Of a stretch of DNA of 60,572 bases, positions 1 through 9,135 are shown one piece after another. The stretch is from the NCBI GenBank assembly GCA_020854105.1, contig JADZGB010000003.1, positions 1 through 60,572 of the forward strand, given 5' to 3'. The position numbers and the translations under genes are program-made. Positions within the stretch are counted from its first letter, which is position 1. Every line of letters starts with the position of its first letter. The notes below the pieces were generated by a model. The model ran no database searches. It was not told the DNA's origin and was given only the letters and a program-made list of their open reading frames with translations. Source of the DNA: Burkholderiales bacterium. GTDB taxonomy: Bacteria > Pseudomonadota > Gammaproteobacteria > Burkholderiales > SHXO01.

Positions 1-1646
1 GCGTTCTCCGCGTTCTGCTTCACCGTCGAGGTCAGCTCCTCCATGCTGGAAGCCGTCTCCTCCAGCGAGGAGGCCTGCTCCTCCGTGCGCTGCGACAGGT
101 CCGCATTGCCCTGCGCGATCTCGCGCGCGGCCGTGTCGATCGATTCAGTGGCCTCCTTGATCTGCGCGATGATCGCGGTCAGCGCCGCCACCGTGCCGTT
201 GGCGTCGTTCTGCATCTGCGCGAACGTCCCCGCGTAGTGCTTCTCTATTCTCTGCGTGAGGTCGCCCTTTGCCATGGCGCCCAGGATCCGCACCACGTCC
301 TCGAGGCCGGTCTGCGTCGTGTTCAGCATGCCGTTTACGCCGCTGGCCAGTTGCGCGAAGAACCCGCTCTTGCCGGCAGGTTCGATGCGCTTGCTGAAGT
401 CGCCATCGCTCGCGGCCTGCACGATCGCGGCAACCTCGGCCTCGACCGCGACTTCCGCGGTCCGGTCCACCCACTCGACCGCCGTGCCGAGCCGCACGCC
501 CTTGTCGTTGATGACCGGGGTCACCGCCAGCGCGAAGCTGCGGCCGCCAAGACAGAGCGCAGTGCGATGCGTCGAGCGCAGCGCATCGAGCATGCTGCGC
601 TGATGCATGGGGTTCTTGTGGAAGCGGTCGATGCTGCCACCGAGCAGGGAAGCCGTGTCGAAGCTCGGCAGGCTCTCGCGGATGTCCTCCTGCGCATCGC
701 GGAACATCTGTTCCAGCGCCTTGTTCATGTAGATGATGTTGTAGTCCTTGTCGGCCACCATCACGTTGGTGGCCACGTTGTCCAGCGCCTGGCGGATGCG
801 CAGTGCCGCATCCGCCTGCCGGCGCGTATCCGACAGCTCGAAGCCCATCCTGGTTCGCAGTGACTGCAGTGCGCGGCGCACATCGGCAATCTCGTCCTTG
901 CCGCGCGCATCGAAGATCCGGTCGAAGCGGCCCTGCGCCATGTCGTTGGTCTGGTCCGTCATCGCCGTAAGCGAACGGGCGATGTCGCGCACGGACCGCC
1001 CTCCCAGCCACAGACCGGCAGCCATCGGCATCGCCAGCATCGCGGCCAGTCCAACGGAGAATGCCGGAGCCGATCCGGGCCATGCCAGCATGGCGAGCGC
1101 GGCAACGGCAGGCAGCGCGACAAGTGCACCGACGAGGAGGAAACGCTGAACGAGCGTGGCGCGTCCGGCGAGGTTGAAGCTGGTGCGGATTCCCGTGCGC
1201 ACGACGTGGCCGTCCCGGATCATCAGGCCTTGTGCGCGCTTCTCCTTGAACAGGCGATAGGCGGCGTCCGCACCCGCCACTTCCTCACGAGAAGGCTTGG
1301 AACGTACCGACATGTAGCCCGTGACCGTACCGCCCTCTAGGATGGGGGTCGCGTTTGCCATGACCCAGTAGTAGTCGCCGTTCTTGCACCGGTTCTTGAC
1401 CATCCCGGTCCACGGCCTGCCTGCCTTGAGCGTCACCCACAGATCCGCGAACGCTTCCTCTGGCATGTCTGGATGGCGAACGATGTTGTGCGGCTGGTTC
1501 AGCAGTTCTGCTTCCGTGAAGCCGGACGCCTCGAGAAAGTCCTCGTTGACATAAATGATCCGACCCTTGGTGTCGGTCTTCGAGACGATGGTCATTCCGT
1601 CCCGCAAGACATACTCCTGCTGGGTGACAGGCATGTTGGTGCGCAT
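1..1646 (-). CDS. Aer-like methyl-accepting chemotaxis protein (3' end outside window)
   Basis: This is a chemoreceptor that would signal to CheA/CheW from the inner membrane. The visible 548 residues begin with an Aer-type PAS domain (about 15-115, with NIVRHPDMPEEAF at 54-66 and a KNGDYYWV stretch). Two adjacent membrane segments follow (about 166-189 and 195-215), then a HAMP-like linker, a second PAS domain (about 285-400), and the start of the MCP signalling domain (NADLSQRTEEQASSLEETAS). There is no periplasmic sensor domain, so the signal is probably read in the cytoplasm; in Aer the PAS binds FAD and reports redox state, but FAD binding here is inferred. The ATG at 1646 has GGAG about 10 bases upstream. 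The gene runs off the left edge before its stop codon. Confidence 0.9.
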   Translation of the reverse strand, partial: MRTNMPVTQQEYVLRDGMTIVSKTDTKGRIIYVNEDFLEASGFTEAELLNQPHNIVRHPDMPEEAFADLWVTLKAGRPWTGMVKNRCKNGDYYWVMANATPILEGGTVTGYMSVRSKPSREEVAGADAAYRLFKEKRAQGLMIRDGHVVRTGIRTSFNLAGRATLVQRFLLVGALVALPAVAALAMLAWPGSAPAFSVGLAAMLAMPMAAGLWLGGRSVRDIARSLTAMTDQTNDMAQGRFDRIFDARGKDEIADVRRALQSLRTRMGFELSDTRRQADAALRIRQALDNVATNVMVADKDYNIIYMNKALEQMFRDAQEDIRESLPSFDTASLLGGSIDRFHKNPMHQRSMLDALRSTHRTALCLGGRSFALAVTPVINDKGVRLGTAVEWVDRTAEVAVEAEVAAIVQAASDGDFSKRIEPAGKSGFFAQLASGVNGMLNTTQTGLEDVVRILGAMAKGDLTQRIEKHYAGTFAQMQNDANGTVAALTAIIAQIKEATESIDTAAREIAQGNADLSQRTEEQASSLEETASSMEELTSTVKQNAEN

Positions 1647-1947
1647 GTGCAGTGCTCCGATGTTCTCGTTCGTCTTTTGCGGTCCGCCCGGAACGCGACG
1701 GTCGATACCGCCTGCCGAACAGTCAGCGTCGTCGTGACGGCGTCAGGGATGAAGTCTCCGGTGCAGGATGCGGCACCGGAGCCCACAGAGTGAGGTGCAA
1801 CCAATTTCGGTCATGCCCCGCCCATCTTTAGGGTTGAACGCTGGGCTGGGCTTGGCATGGGGGCTGGGCTTGGCATGGGGGCTGGTCCGGTACCCGAGCG
1901 GCGGCCCGGCGCCGTCGTGACATCCATCGATCTGCTATAACCCGCGC
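1647..1947. other. intergenic region with short tandem repeat
   Basis: This gap separates the chemoreceptor from the small secreted protein; the two genes diverge. It holds a short direct repeat at 1843-1885 and a TATAAC at 1936-1941 that could be a -10 element for the downstream gene. No credible coding sequence was seen. Confidence 0.5.
1843..1885. repeat. 18-bp tandem repeat, 2.4 copies
   Basis: The unit GGGCTGGGCTTGGCATGG occurs at 1843-1860 and 1861-1878, followed by a partial third copy at 1879-1885. It is non-coding and lies in the divergent gap. Its function is unknown. Confidence 0.85.
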
Positions 1948-2370
1948 ATGGCTAAGGATCTTTGGCCGATGGTACGCGCGCTGGCCGTGCTCGCATTCAC
2001 CCTGTCCGGGGCAGCGCGGGCAGACACGTCGGGGGCGGAGTCTGCCGGGAGCGTGGAAGGCGGGTTTCGGGGTTGTGATGACGGACGCGCCTGCCGGTTC
2101 GCGCTCGGGCCCGGCGCGGAACTCTATCGGGTTGTCCCTGAAGGGCTTGCATGGGCGGAAGCCGACACGGCAACGGCGCGCGCCGTACGCGACAGACTCA
2201 ATGCGCTGATGTCCAGCATGATCCACCAGCACAAGCGGGTGGAACTGCACGCGCTTCGCTCACTGCAGGACGGTACCTACACCGCGCGCGTCACCGTCAA
2301 TGGCGCGGACGTGGCGCGGGACCCGATGCTGATCGAACTCGCCGGCAGCACCCCGGCCAGCGACCCGTAG
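1948..2370 (+). CDS. small secreted protein of unknown function
   Basis: A 140-residue protein I do not recognise. The N-terminus (MAKDLWPMVRALAVLAFTLSGAARA) reads as a Sec signal peptide with cleavage near residue 25, so the product is probably periplasmic. The mature part has one Cys pair (GCDDGRAC, about 43-50) that could form a disulfide. No catalytic motif is visible. A TATAAC sits only 6 bases before the ATG, which would make the transcript leaderless if it is the real -10; otherwise the start may lie at the internal ATG of residue 8. It converges with the propeller gene that follows. Confidence 0.55.
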   Translation: MAKDLWPMVRALAVLAFTLSGAARADTSGAESAGSVEGGFRGCDDGRACRFALGPGAELYRVVPEGLAWAEADTATARAVRDRLNALMSSMIHQHKRVELHALRSLQDGTYTARVTVNGADVARDPMLIELAGSTPASDP

Positions 2371-2428
2371 CGGGAACCGGGATCCCGCCAGGGCCGCGAG
2401 CGCTGCCATGGCGGGGCCGGCATCCTTA

Positions 2429-4087
2429 CTACTCCCTGGTGATCATCCACACGACCGCGGACTTGGGCGTCGTGTAGAAGGGCGACTCCATCTGGTAGTT
2501 CACGTGCAGTTCGCCATAGTCGGCGATGTACATGGTCCTGCCGTCGTTGCTGAACTCGACATCGTTGGTCCGCTCGAAACCGCCGCGGTTTTCCTTCTTC
2601 TGATAGGCGTTCGGGCCCGGTTCGATGTTCTCGGCGAAGATCGACCACTTCACGCCGGCGGGATTGAGCAGTTCGATCTTCACGATCGCCGGCCACATCG
2701 GACGCAGGCTCTCCGGCCCGTTGTCGATGATCCCGAAGATGGCGGTGTAGATCGTGTCCTTCGAGCCGAACGCCTCAGGCGACCAGGCCAGCCCGTCCAT
2801 CGGGTTATTGGTGTCCCACTCCATGACCGGATTCACGTAGCCGTTCGGATTGGGATTGGCCACGATCAGCGGCGTGCCGCGCACACCGATCAGATGATCG
2901 ATGAAGCGATACGGTGGCAGCGTCGGGATGAACGGCTTGTCACCGATGTTCAGGTGCGGATTCGGGCGCGTCGGGTCGTACTTGTTGCCGCGGTAGACGT
3001 CCGGACCATGCCGCTTGATGTTGACGAAGTGGAAGCCGTCCTTGTCCGGGAAGCCCGCGTCCTGGCCCTTCTCGGTGAACAGGAACAGCCGTTCCGCGGA
3101 GTTGGAGACGCGCCGATGGCCCTTGTCGTTGTGGCCGTTATCGCTCACCGCCAGCACCTTCTCGAAGCGCGAGCCCCTGGGTCCGAACGCGACGCCCGAG
3201 GAGTTGCGCAGACCCATGGCATACACGTCCCAGTCGTCGGTGGTGTAGCTGCTGTCCGCCTTCAGCTTCGCGCGGTGCACGGCGCCGCCACAGGGCTTCT
3301 GCGCCGGAATCACCTGGCCCGGCTTCGAGGGCGTGCCCTTGGGCAGGAAGGAGCCGGTCATGTTGCCCTCGGTGTCGCGGATGTTCAGCCCGTTCAGCAC
3401 GATGTCGCGGCAGGGCGCGTCGCGCGGAAGCGGTGGCACGCCGGAGGGAGTGCGCTTCTCCCAGTACGGATCGACCGCGTCGGTCCAGCCGTGTATGGAG
3501 GGATCGGCGAAGCCGGAGTTGGTCGGCGAGCCCACCGCGTAGTACAGGTAGCCGTCGCGGCAGGTGATGCCGCCCAGCGCATGGTCGCCGATCGGCACTT
3601 CGTTCATGATCAGCTTCGGCGTGCCGTCGACACCGTCGATCTCCCAGATGCCGTAGCTGTAGTCGCCGATGTAGGTGCGGCCGTTCTCGGGGCAGAACGC
3701 GATCTCGTTCAGGGCGAACGACTTGAAGGTGCCCAGGCCGACGTTATCCTTGATCAGCTTGCCGGACCTGTCGAAGATCTTGACGTGGGGCTTGTCGATG
3801 CCCTCGGGCGGGAAGCCGAACGTGTTGCCGGAGATCGCCACCCACACGTTGTCCTTGTTGTCCACCGTAACGGAGGTGATGGTGTCGAGACCGGCCGCGA
3901 ACACGCCCACCTTGTAGCCCTTCGGTACCTTGATCTTGCCCGGGTCGGGCGTGACCGGCGTGCGCGTGGACCACTTGCCCGCGGGACCGCCGGGCTCGGC
4001 CTTGGCGCGATCCTGCGAGAATGCCGCCCCCGAGGCGCCGCTCAGGGCCGTGGTGAGTGCTGCCGCCGCAACAATCGGGATCTTCAT
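2429..4087 (-). CDS. secreted sorbosone-dehydrogenase-like beta-propeller protein
   Basis: A 552-residue periplasmic protein with a signal peptide (MKIPIVAAAALTTALSGASG). The body looks like an NHL or glucose/sorbosone-dehydrogenase type propeller: GYKVGVFAAGLDTITSVTVD near the start, then repeated blades such as NEIAFCPENGRTYIGDYSYG and MDGLAWSPEAFGSKDTIYTA. Family members are often PQQ-dependent sugar or aldehyde oxidoreductases, but I cannot confirm a cofactor site. I chose the ATG at 4087 because GGAGGAGAG lies just upstream and the signal peptide begins there. A cytochrome c gene lies directly upstream on the same strand (87-base gap), which supports a dehydrogenase role with haem as electron acceptor. 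Substrate unknown. Confidence 0.7.
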   Translation of the reverse strand: MKIPIVAAAALTTALSGASGAAFSQDRAKAEPGGPAGKWSTRTPVTPDPGKIKVPKGYKVGVFAAGLDTITSVTVDNKDNVWVAISGNTFGFPPEGIDKPHVKIFDRSGKLIKDNVGLGTFKSFALNEIAFCPENGRTYIGDYSYGIWEIDGVDGTPKLIMNEVPIGDHALGGITCRDGYLYYAVGSPTNSGFADPSIHGWTDAVDPYWEKRTPSGVPPLPRDAPCRDIVLNGLNIRDTEGNMTGSFLPKGTPSKPGQVIPAQKPCGGAVHRAKLKADSSYTTDDWDVYAMGLRNSSGVAFGPRGSRFEKVLAVSDNGHNDKGHRRVSNSAERLFLFTEKGQDAGFPDKDGFHFVNIKRHGPDVYRGNKYDPTRPNPHLNIGDKPFIPTLPPYRFIDHLIGVRGTPLIVANPNPNGYVNPVMEWDTNNPMDGLAWSPEAFGSKDTIYTAIFGIIDNGPESLRPMWPAIVKIELLNPAGVKWSIFAENIEPGPNAYQKKENRGGFERTNDVEFSNDGRTMYIADYGELHVNYQMESPFYTTPKSAVVWMITRE

Positions 4088-4174
4088 GCTCTCTCCTCCT
4101 CGGTTGAAGTTGAACTTCACCAACTACCCAGGCCCGATTGGTTCGGGCTCTGCGCAATGCGAAAGCTGCTCGAT

Positions 4175-4534
4175 CTAGAAGCGGCGGATGTGCGCGACGA
4201 TGTCGCGGATCTCCTCGTCGCTCAGCCGCTTCTCCCACGCGGGCATGGAGGCCATCTTGCCCATGTAGGCGCCGCCTTTCTTGATGATGAGAAACAGGTA
4301 GTCATCCGGGACACTCGCCATGTAGGCCTTGTCGGCCAGCGTGGGCACGTGCGGACTGAATCCGCCGCGGTGTCCCTCCCCGCCATCGCCCTTGTAGCCG
4401 TGGCATCCGGCGCACATGCGGTCGTAGATGACCTGGCCGTTGTCCGGGTCGGCTCCGGCAGCGCTCTCCCCGGTTGCTCCGGCAAGCGAAGGAAGCATCA
4501 GCGCAGCCGCACACAGCGCATTGGAGAATTTCAT
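4175..4534 (-). CDS. mono-haem c-type cytochrome
   Basis: A 119-residue periplasmic cytochrome c. It has a signal peptide (residues 1-20), one haem-attachment motif CAGCH at 41-45, and a likely axial Met at about 97 within ASMPAW. The C-terminal helix (LSDEEIRDIVAHIRRF) is typical of class I cytochromes. The ATG at 4534 starts the signal peptide. It precedes the propeller dehydrogenase gene on the same strand and is its probable electron acceptor. Which downstream oxidase it feeds cannot be seen here. Confidence 0.85.
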   Translation of the reverse strand: MKFSNALCAAALMLPSLAGATGESAAGADPDNGQVIYDRMCAGCHGYKGDGGEGHRGGFSPHVPTLADKAYMASVPDDYLFLIIKKGGAYMGKMASMPAWEKRLSDEEIRDIVAHIRRF

Positions 4535-4671
4535 GCCGGACCGGATCCGAATGCCGTGTTGACGGGGAATCAACGTATCACACAAGCTCGAAGGCACTCA
4601 AGGCGAAGCGCCGCATCGGACCACGAACGCGGGAGTTATTCCCGGATTGCGCGGGCTGCAGCCCGGACTGC

Positions 4672-5076
4672 TCAGGGCGCGGCGAATCCGGTGTGTCGAT
4701 GCGTGCCGTCACAGAACGGCTTGCGCCCGGACCGGCCGCAGCGGCACAGCGCAGTCTCGTTGCCGCGCATCAGGATGGTGCCATCCTCGGCCCGCACCTC
4801 GCACGGCCCGTCCAGTTTCAGCGGGCCATCCCTGCGCGTGCGGATGCGCAGCAATCCGGCTGCGCTCGACTGTTCGACAGTGTCCGCGTGCAGGATCTCG
4901 CGCGCGAGGCCGGCGAGGGTGTGCGAGCCGTCGCACCAGGGCTTGTCCCGGGACAGGCCGCATCGGCACAGCCGCGTCTCGGCCGGCGTTGCGAGCACCT
5001 GCCCGTCCGCGCTGCGCAGTTCGAGGCTGCCCGTGCAGCAGTAGGGACCGTCGGCCGTGACGACGACGCGGTTCAC
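4672..5076 (-). CDS. double CDGSH iron-sulfur protein
   Basis: A 134-residue protein with two CDGSH-type 2Fe-2S sites. Site 1 uses C37, C39, C48 and H52 (CRCG ... CDGSH); site 2 uses C111, C113, C122 and H126 (CRCG ... CDGTH). The family binds redox-active, acid-labile clusters through three Cys and one His; the physiological role of bacterial tandem forms is not settled. There is no signal peptide, so it should be cytoplasmic. It begins 7 bases after the stop of the 3-hydroxybutyrate dehydrogenase gene on the same strand, so the two are probably co-transcribed. Confidence 0.9.
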   Translation of the reverse strand: MNRVVVTADGPYCCTGSLELRSADGQVLATPAETRLCRCGLSRDKPWCDGSHTLAGLAREILHADTVEQSSAAGLLRIRTRRDGPLKLDGPCEVRAEDGTILMRGNETALCRCGRSGRKPFCDGTHRHTGFAAP

Positions 5077-5083
5077 GCCGTTC

Positions 5084-5866
5084 TCACTGCGCGACCCAGC
5101 CGCCGTCCACCGACAGCGCCGTGCCGGTCATGGACGCCGCGCTGTCGCCGCACAGGAACAGCGCCAGCGCCGCGATCTCTTCCACCTTCACGAATTGCCT
5201 GGAGGGCTGGCGCTCGAGCATCACCTTCTCGATCACCTCCTCGCGCGGCAGCCCGTGCGTACGTGCCTGGTCCTCGATCTGCCTCTCCACCAGCGGCGTC
5301 AGGACGTAGCCCGGACAGATGGCGTTGCAGGTGATGCCCTGGCGGGCGACCTCGAGCGCCACCGTCTTGGTGAAACCGACGATGCCGTGCTTGGCGGCGA
5401 TGTAGGCCGACTTGAAGGGCGAGGCGACCAGGCCGTGCGCGGAGGCGATGTTCACGATGCGTCCCCAGCCACGGCGCTTCATCCCCGTCAGGGCTGCGCG
5501 CGTGGTGTGGAATGCCGAGGTCAGGTTGACCGCGATGATCGCATCCCACCGGTCGGGCGGGAACTCTTCCACCGGCGCCACATGCTGGATGCCGGCGTTG
5601 TTGACCAGGATGTCCACGCTGCCGAAGGTGCGCTCGGCATCGGCGATCATTGCCGCGATGTCGGCGGGACGCATCATGTCCGCCGCCGAATACGCCACAC
5701 CCACGCCATGCGAGCGTTCGAGCCCGGCGCGCAGGGTCTCGATCGCCTCGGGCTCGCCGAAGCCGTTGATCGTCACGTTCGCACCCTGCCGAGCGAGCGC
5801 CCGGGCGATGCCCAGTCCGATGCCGCTGGTGGAGCCGGTCACCACGGCCGATCTGCCCTTCAACAT
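5084..5866 (-). CDS. bdhA: 3-hydroxybutyrate dehydrogenase (SDR family)
   Basis: A 260-residue classical short-chain dehydrogenase that oxidises 3-hydroxybutyrate to acetoacetate with NAD+, the usual exit route for polyhydroxybutyrate. The NAD motif TGSTSGIG is at 10-17, NNAG at 89-92, and the catalytic triad Ser142, Tyr155 and Lys159 falls at the numbering known for characterised family members. The C-terminus SVDGGWVAQ and the HGLVASPFKSAY stretch also fit this subfamily. The ATG at 5866 has AGGAGCG upstream. It leads a two-gene unit with the CDGSH protein. Substrate assignment rests on family resemblance. Confidence 0.88.
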   Translation of the reverse strand: MLKGRSAVVTGSTSGIGLGIARALARQGANVTINGFGEPEAIETLRAGLERSHGVGVAYSAADMMRPADIAAMIADAERTFGSVDILVNNAGIQHVAPVEEFPPDRWDAIIAVNLTSAFHTTRAALTGMKRRGWGRIVNIASAHGLVASPFKSAYIAAKHGIVGFTKTVALEVARQGITCNAICPGYVLTPLVERQIEDQARTHGLPREEVIEKVMLERQPSRQFVKVEEIAALALFLCGDSAASMTGTALSVDGGWVAQ

Positions 5867-6074
5867 GCTGTTGCGCTCCTGGATTGCCCTGGCGACCGAG
5901 TCTAACAGAGCGACTCTGGCGCCGGTCGCGCGTCGGCCGCGCACGGATCGGTCAGCGCGGCCCGTACCGCGCATCGCGACGACCGGGCCCGGGCGCCGAG
6001 GCAGATCGGTCCGTACCGCTGCACGCATGCGCATGCGAGGATTGATCCCGGGCAGTACACCGACACCGCCAGCT

Positions 6075-6449
6075 TCACCCGCCGGAGCGCGAAGCGGTCG
6101 CCTCGCGCCGTCCGTTCCAGCGCCGTCCGAGCCGCCGCAGGAGCCGGGCGAGGGCGGAAAAACCCCGTTCGTGACGGATACGCAGCGTGGAGGTGTCGAG
6201 CGCCATGACCAGAACCAGCCCCTGGTGACCGACGATGAAACTGTCGCCCGGCTTGAGCACCAGATCGGTCACGCGCTGATCCTCGGTCACCCACAGCAGG
6301 CCGCTGAGGCATTGCACCCTGCTCCCCTGTGCGTCGCGCAGCGCGAGCATGCGATCGCGAGCGAGCGCGAGGGCCTCTTCCTGTTTTCCCCACGGCATGA
6401 TGTCGTTCCGGGCGCGAATGGATGCGGCGGTCAGGGTTCTAGCGCTCAT
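6075..6449 (-). CDS. DUF2917-like protein
   Basis: A 124-residue protein resembling the DUF2917 family, recognised by the core QCLSGLLWVTEDQRVTDLVL followed by KPGDSFIVGHQGLVLVMAL, a small cupin-like fold of unknown function. The C-terminus is Arg-rich (LARLLRRLGRRWNGRR). The ATG at 6449 was preferred over the further upstream 6539 because the extension is Pro/Arg-rich low-complexity sequence. It is divergent from the XRE-type regulator, with which it shares a 267-base promoter region. Confidence 0.6.
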   Translation of the reverse strand: MSARTLTAASIRARNDIMPWGKQEEALALARDRMLALRDAQGSRVQCLSGLLWVTEDQRVTDLVLKPGDSFIVGHQGLVLVMALDTSTLRIRHERGFSALARLLRRLGRRWNGRREATASRSGG

Positions 6450-6676
6450 GGGCCTGCCTCGTGACGGATCGGGCCGCCGGCACGGCTCGGAGGGCGTGGC
6501 GGGTGGCGGGGCGTGGGACGGGCGCGGCACGCAAGCCACAGAGGGTCGTGGTATTCATGTTCTTGCCTCCTTTTCGTGTCGGGTCCCGGTGCGCGTGCAT
6601 CGGACGGAGGCATCGTGCCGGCCGATCGCGCCGGGAGGAAGGCAGGCGCGAGAAGTTGCGGGATAGTCCGCCGCTG

Positions 6677-6693
6677 GTATCAAATAGCGATAC
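6677..6693. promoter_or_regulatory. candidate operator, inverted repeat
   Basis: GTATC and GATAC arms flank a 7-base spacer (6677-6681 and 6689-6693), 24 bases before the regulator start at 6717. The local sequence is more AT-rich than its surroundings. It could be an autoregulatory site of the adjacent regulator; this is inference. Confidence 0.35.
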
Positions 6694-6716
6694 TTTTCTG
6701 GGCTGGGAGGTTCTGG

Positions 6717-7517
6717 ATGGAGCAGCGAGCGGCGCTGGTGGACGCACTGAAGCGGGCACTCAAGGCGCGTGGCATCACCTATTCGGATGTCGCCGACGCC
6801 CTGCAGCTGAGCGAACCGAGCGTGAAGCGGCTGTTCTCGGGCGGGCAGTTCACGCTGGAGCGCTTCGAACAGATCTGCGCCCTGGCCCAGACCACCATCT
6901 CGGAACTCGCGCGCACCGTGGATGGGGTCAAGGACGAGGTATCGCAGCTCACCCGGGAGCAGGAACGGGCCATCATGTCCGACCGCAAGCTCCTGCTGGT
7001 GGCGCTGTGCGCACTGAACCACCTGTCGCTCGAGCAGATCGTCAACGCCTACGACATCAGCAAGACCGAGTGCATCGCGCTGCTCATCCAGCTCGATCGC
7101 GTCAAGCTGCTCGAACTCCTGCCTGGCAATCGAATCAAGCTCAAGGTGACACGGGCCTTCTCCTGGTTGCCCAACGGGCCGATCCAGCAGTTCTTCAAGG
7201 CGCAGGCACAGCGCGAATACTTCGCCAGCCACTTCGACGGCCCGTCCGAGGTAATGCTCGTGACCAACGGCCTGCTGTCCAAGGCCTCCACCGAGGCGTT
7301 GCTGGCTAAGCTGCGCCGCGTCGCCAACGAGTTCACCGAGAAGCATCACGCCGAAGCCCACCTGCCCCTCACCGAACGGCGGCCGCTGAGCATGGTACTG
7401 GCGGTGCGTCCCTGGGAGCTGGAGGAGATGCGCGCTCTGCGGCGCCGGCCACCGGACAAGGCCAGCGCAAAGGGCAGCGCCGCCAAGGCCGAGGCACGGC
7501 CGCGCCCGATCGTCTGA
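6717..7517 (+). CDS. XRE-type helix-turn-helix transcriptional regulator
   Basis: A 266-residue cytoplasmic DNA-binding protein. The N-terminal helix-turn-helix (about 4-60) contains GITYSDVADALQLSEPSVKR followed by LFSGGQFTLERFEQICALA, an arrangement typical of Cro/XRE-like domains. The remaining 200 residues are a helical ligand or dimerisation region without a recognised motif, and the C-terminus is Lys/Ala-rich. The ATG at 6717 has GGGAGG about 6 bases upstream. It sits 43 bases before a peptide-type ABC transporter operon on the same strand and may control it, but no direct evidence is visible. Confidence 0.8.
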   Translation: MEQRAALVDALKRALKARGITYSDVADALQLSEPSVKRLFSGGQFTLERFEQICALAQTTISELARTVDGVKDEVSQLTREQERAIMSDRKLLLVALCALNHLSLEQIVNAYDISKTECIALLIQLDRVKLLELLPGNRIKLKVTRAFSWLPNGPIQQFFKAQAQREYFASHFDGPSEVMLVTNGLLSKASTEALLAKLRRVANEFTEKHHAEAHLPLTERRPLSMVLAVRPWELEEMRALRRRPPDKASAKGSAAKAEARPRPIV

Positions 7518-7560
7518 GAATCGGTATGCTGCGCGGCATCCATCCTGTCACTGCAAGCAC

Positions 7561-9126
7561 ATGATCCGATCCGCCCTGCTCGCGCTGGTCGCCGCTGCCT
7601 TCGGACTGGCCGCCCCGGCCTGGAGTCAGCAGAAGGTGCTGCGTATCGTTCCGCACTCGAACCTGACCGTCCTCGATCCGATCTGGACGACCGCCTACAT
7701 CACCCGCAACCACGGCTATCAGATCTACGACACCCTCTTCGGCCTGGATGTCACCGGCAAGGTCCAGCCGCAGATGGTCGCCAAGGTGGAGGTCAGCAGC
7801 GACCGCAAGACCTGGACCTTCACCCTGCGCGACGGACTCGAGTTCCATGACGGCAAGCCGGTGACCAGCGAGGACGTGATTGCCTCGCTCGAGCGCTGGG
7901 CCAGGCGGGACGGCATGGGCGAGATGCTGATGTCGTTCTCGGCCGGCCTGCAGGCAGTCAACGCCAGAACCTTCCGCCTCACGCTGAAGGAACCCTATGG
8001 CCTGGTCCTGGAATCGCTGGGCAAGCCCAGCTCGAACGTGCCGTTCATCATGCCGCGGCGCGTCGCCCGGACACCCGCCGACCGGCAGATCGACGACTTC
8101 ACCGGCTCCGGCCCCTTCATCTTCAAGCGCGACGAGTGGAAGCCGGGCGAGCGCGTGGTGTACGTGAAGAACCCGCGCTACCGGCCGCGCAGCGAAGCGC
8201 CCAGCGGCACCGCCGGGGCGAAGGTCGCGAAGGTCGATCGCATCGAGTGGGTCATCATCAAGGATCCACAGACCCAGGCCAACGCGCTTGCCGCGGGCGA
8301 AGTGGACGTGGTCGAGGCGCCGGCGCACGAGTCCTACCCGGTCTTCCGCAAGAACCCCGACATACAGATCGTCGAGACCAATCCCCTCGGCTTCAACGCC
8401 ATCCTGCGCTTCAACCACCTACATCCCCCGTTCGACAACGTGAAGGTCCGGCGTGCGGCGATGGCGGCGATCAACCAGGCGCCGATCCTGCGTGCACAGG
8501 TGGGCCTGCCGGACATGTATCGCACCTGCTTCTCGATATTCCCCTGCGGCACGGAGTTCGCCACCGAGGTCGGCATGGATCTGGTTGCCAGGCCCGATCT
8601 CAAGCGCGCCCGGCAGCTGCTGAAGGAATCGGGCTACGATGGCACGCCGGTGGTATTGATGCACCCGACCGATCTCGCCGTCATCGCCAAGCTGCCGGTG
8701 GTCACCGCCCAGCTCCTGCGCCAGGCCGGATTCAAGGTGGACATGCAGTCCATGGACTGGCAGACGCTGGTGTCGCGGCGCGCGAAGAAGGACCGTCCAT
8801 CCGCTGGCGGCTGGAATGCCTTCATGACCGTATGGGCCAACGTCGACAACCTGAACCCGATCACGCTGCAGGCGGTGGGCGCGTCCTGTGACAAGGCGTG
8901 GTTCGGCTGGCCCTGCGATGCGCAACTGGAGAAGCTGCGCGATGCGTTCGGACGCGCCAGCGACGCGAGCGAGCGCAGGCGCGTCGCCGCGCAGATACAG
9001 GCGCGGGCGATGGAGATCGTCACGCACGTGCCGGTGGGTGAGTACAACTTCCCGGTGGCCGCGCGCAAGACGGTGAAGGGCTTCGTCATCGGGTATTTCT
9101 TCGTGCCCTGGAACATCGAGAAGTAG
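7561..9126 (+). CDS. peptide/opine-type ABC transporter substrate-binding protein
   Basis: A 521-residue periplasmic solute-binding protein of the SBP_bac_5 (DppA/OppA) type. The signal peptide covers residues 1-22 (AWSQ). Family landmarks are PHSNLTVLDPIWTTAYITRN near the N-terminus, DTLFGLD, and the LRDGLEFHDGKPVTSEDVI segment that marks the family. It delivers a ligand to the permease pair encoded downstream. Peptides, opines, glutathione or nickel are all possible ligands for this family; the sequence does not decide. It is the first gene of the transporter operon. Confidence 0.88.
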   Translation: MIRSALLALVAAAFGLAAPAWSQQKVLRIVPHSNLTVLDPIWTTAYITRNHGYQIYDTLFGLDVTGKVQPQMVAKVEVSSDRKTWTFTLRDGLEFHDGKPVTSEDVIASLERWARRDGMGEMLMSFSAGLQAVNARTFRLTLKEPYGLVLESLGKPSSNVPFIMPRRVARTPADRQIDDFTGSGPFIFKRDEWKPGERVVYVKNPRYRPRSEAPSGTAGAKVAKVDRIEWVIIKDPQTQANALAAGEVDVVEAPAHESYPVFRKNPDIQIVETNPLGFNAILRFNHLHPPFDNVKVRRAAMAAINQAPILRAQVGLPDMYRTCFSIFPCGTEFATEVGMDLVARPDLKRARQLLKESGYDGTPVVLMHPTDLAVIAKLPVVTAQLLRQAGFKVDMQSMDWQTLVSRRAKKDRPSAGGWNAFMTVWANVDNLNPITLQAVGASCDKAWFGWPCDAQLEKLRDAFGRASDASERRRVAAQIQARAMEIVTHVPVGEYNFPVAARKTVKGFVIGYFFVPWNIEK

Positions 9127-9135
9127 CTGGCCCGC

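Noticed and set aside
2408-5044. An 878-codon open frame on the + strand antisense to the propeller and cytochrome genes
   Set aside because: It lacks recognisable motifs and overlaps genes with signal peptides, haem motif and Shine-Dalgarno sequences on the other strand.
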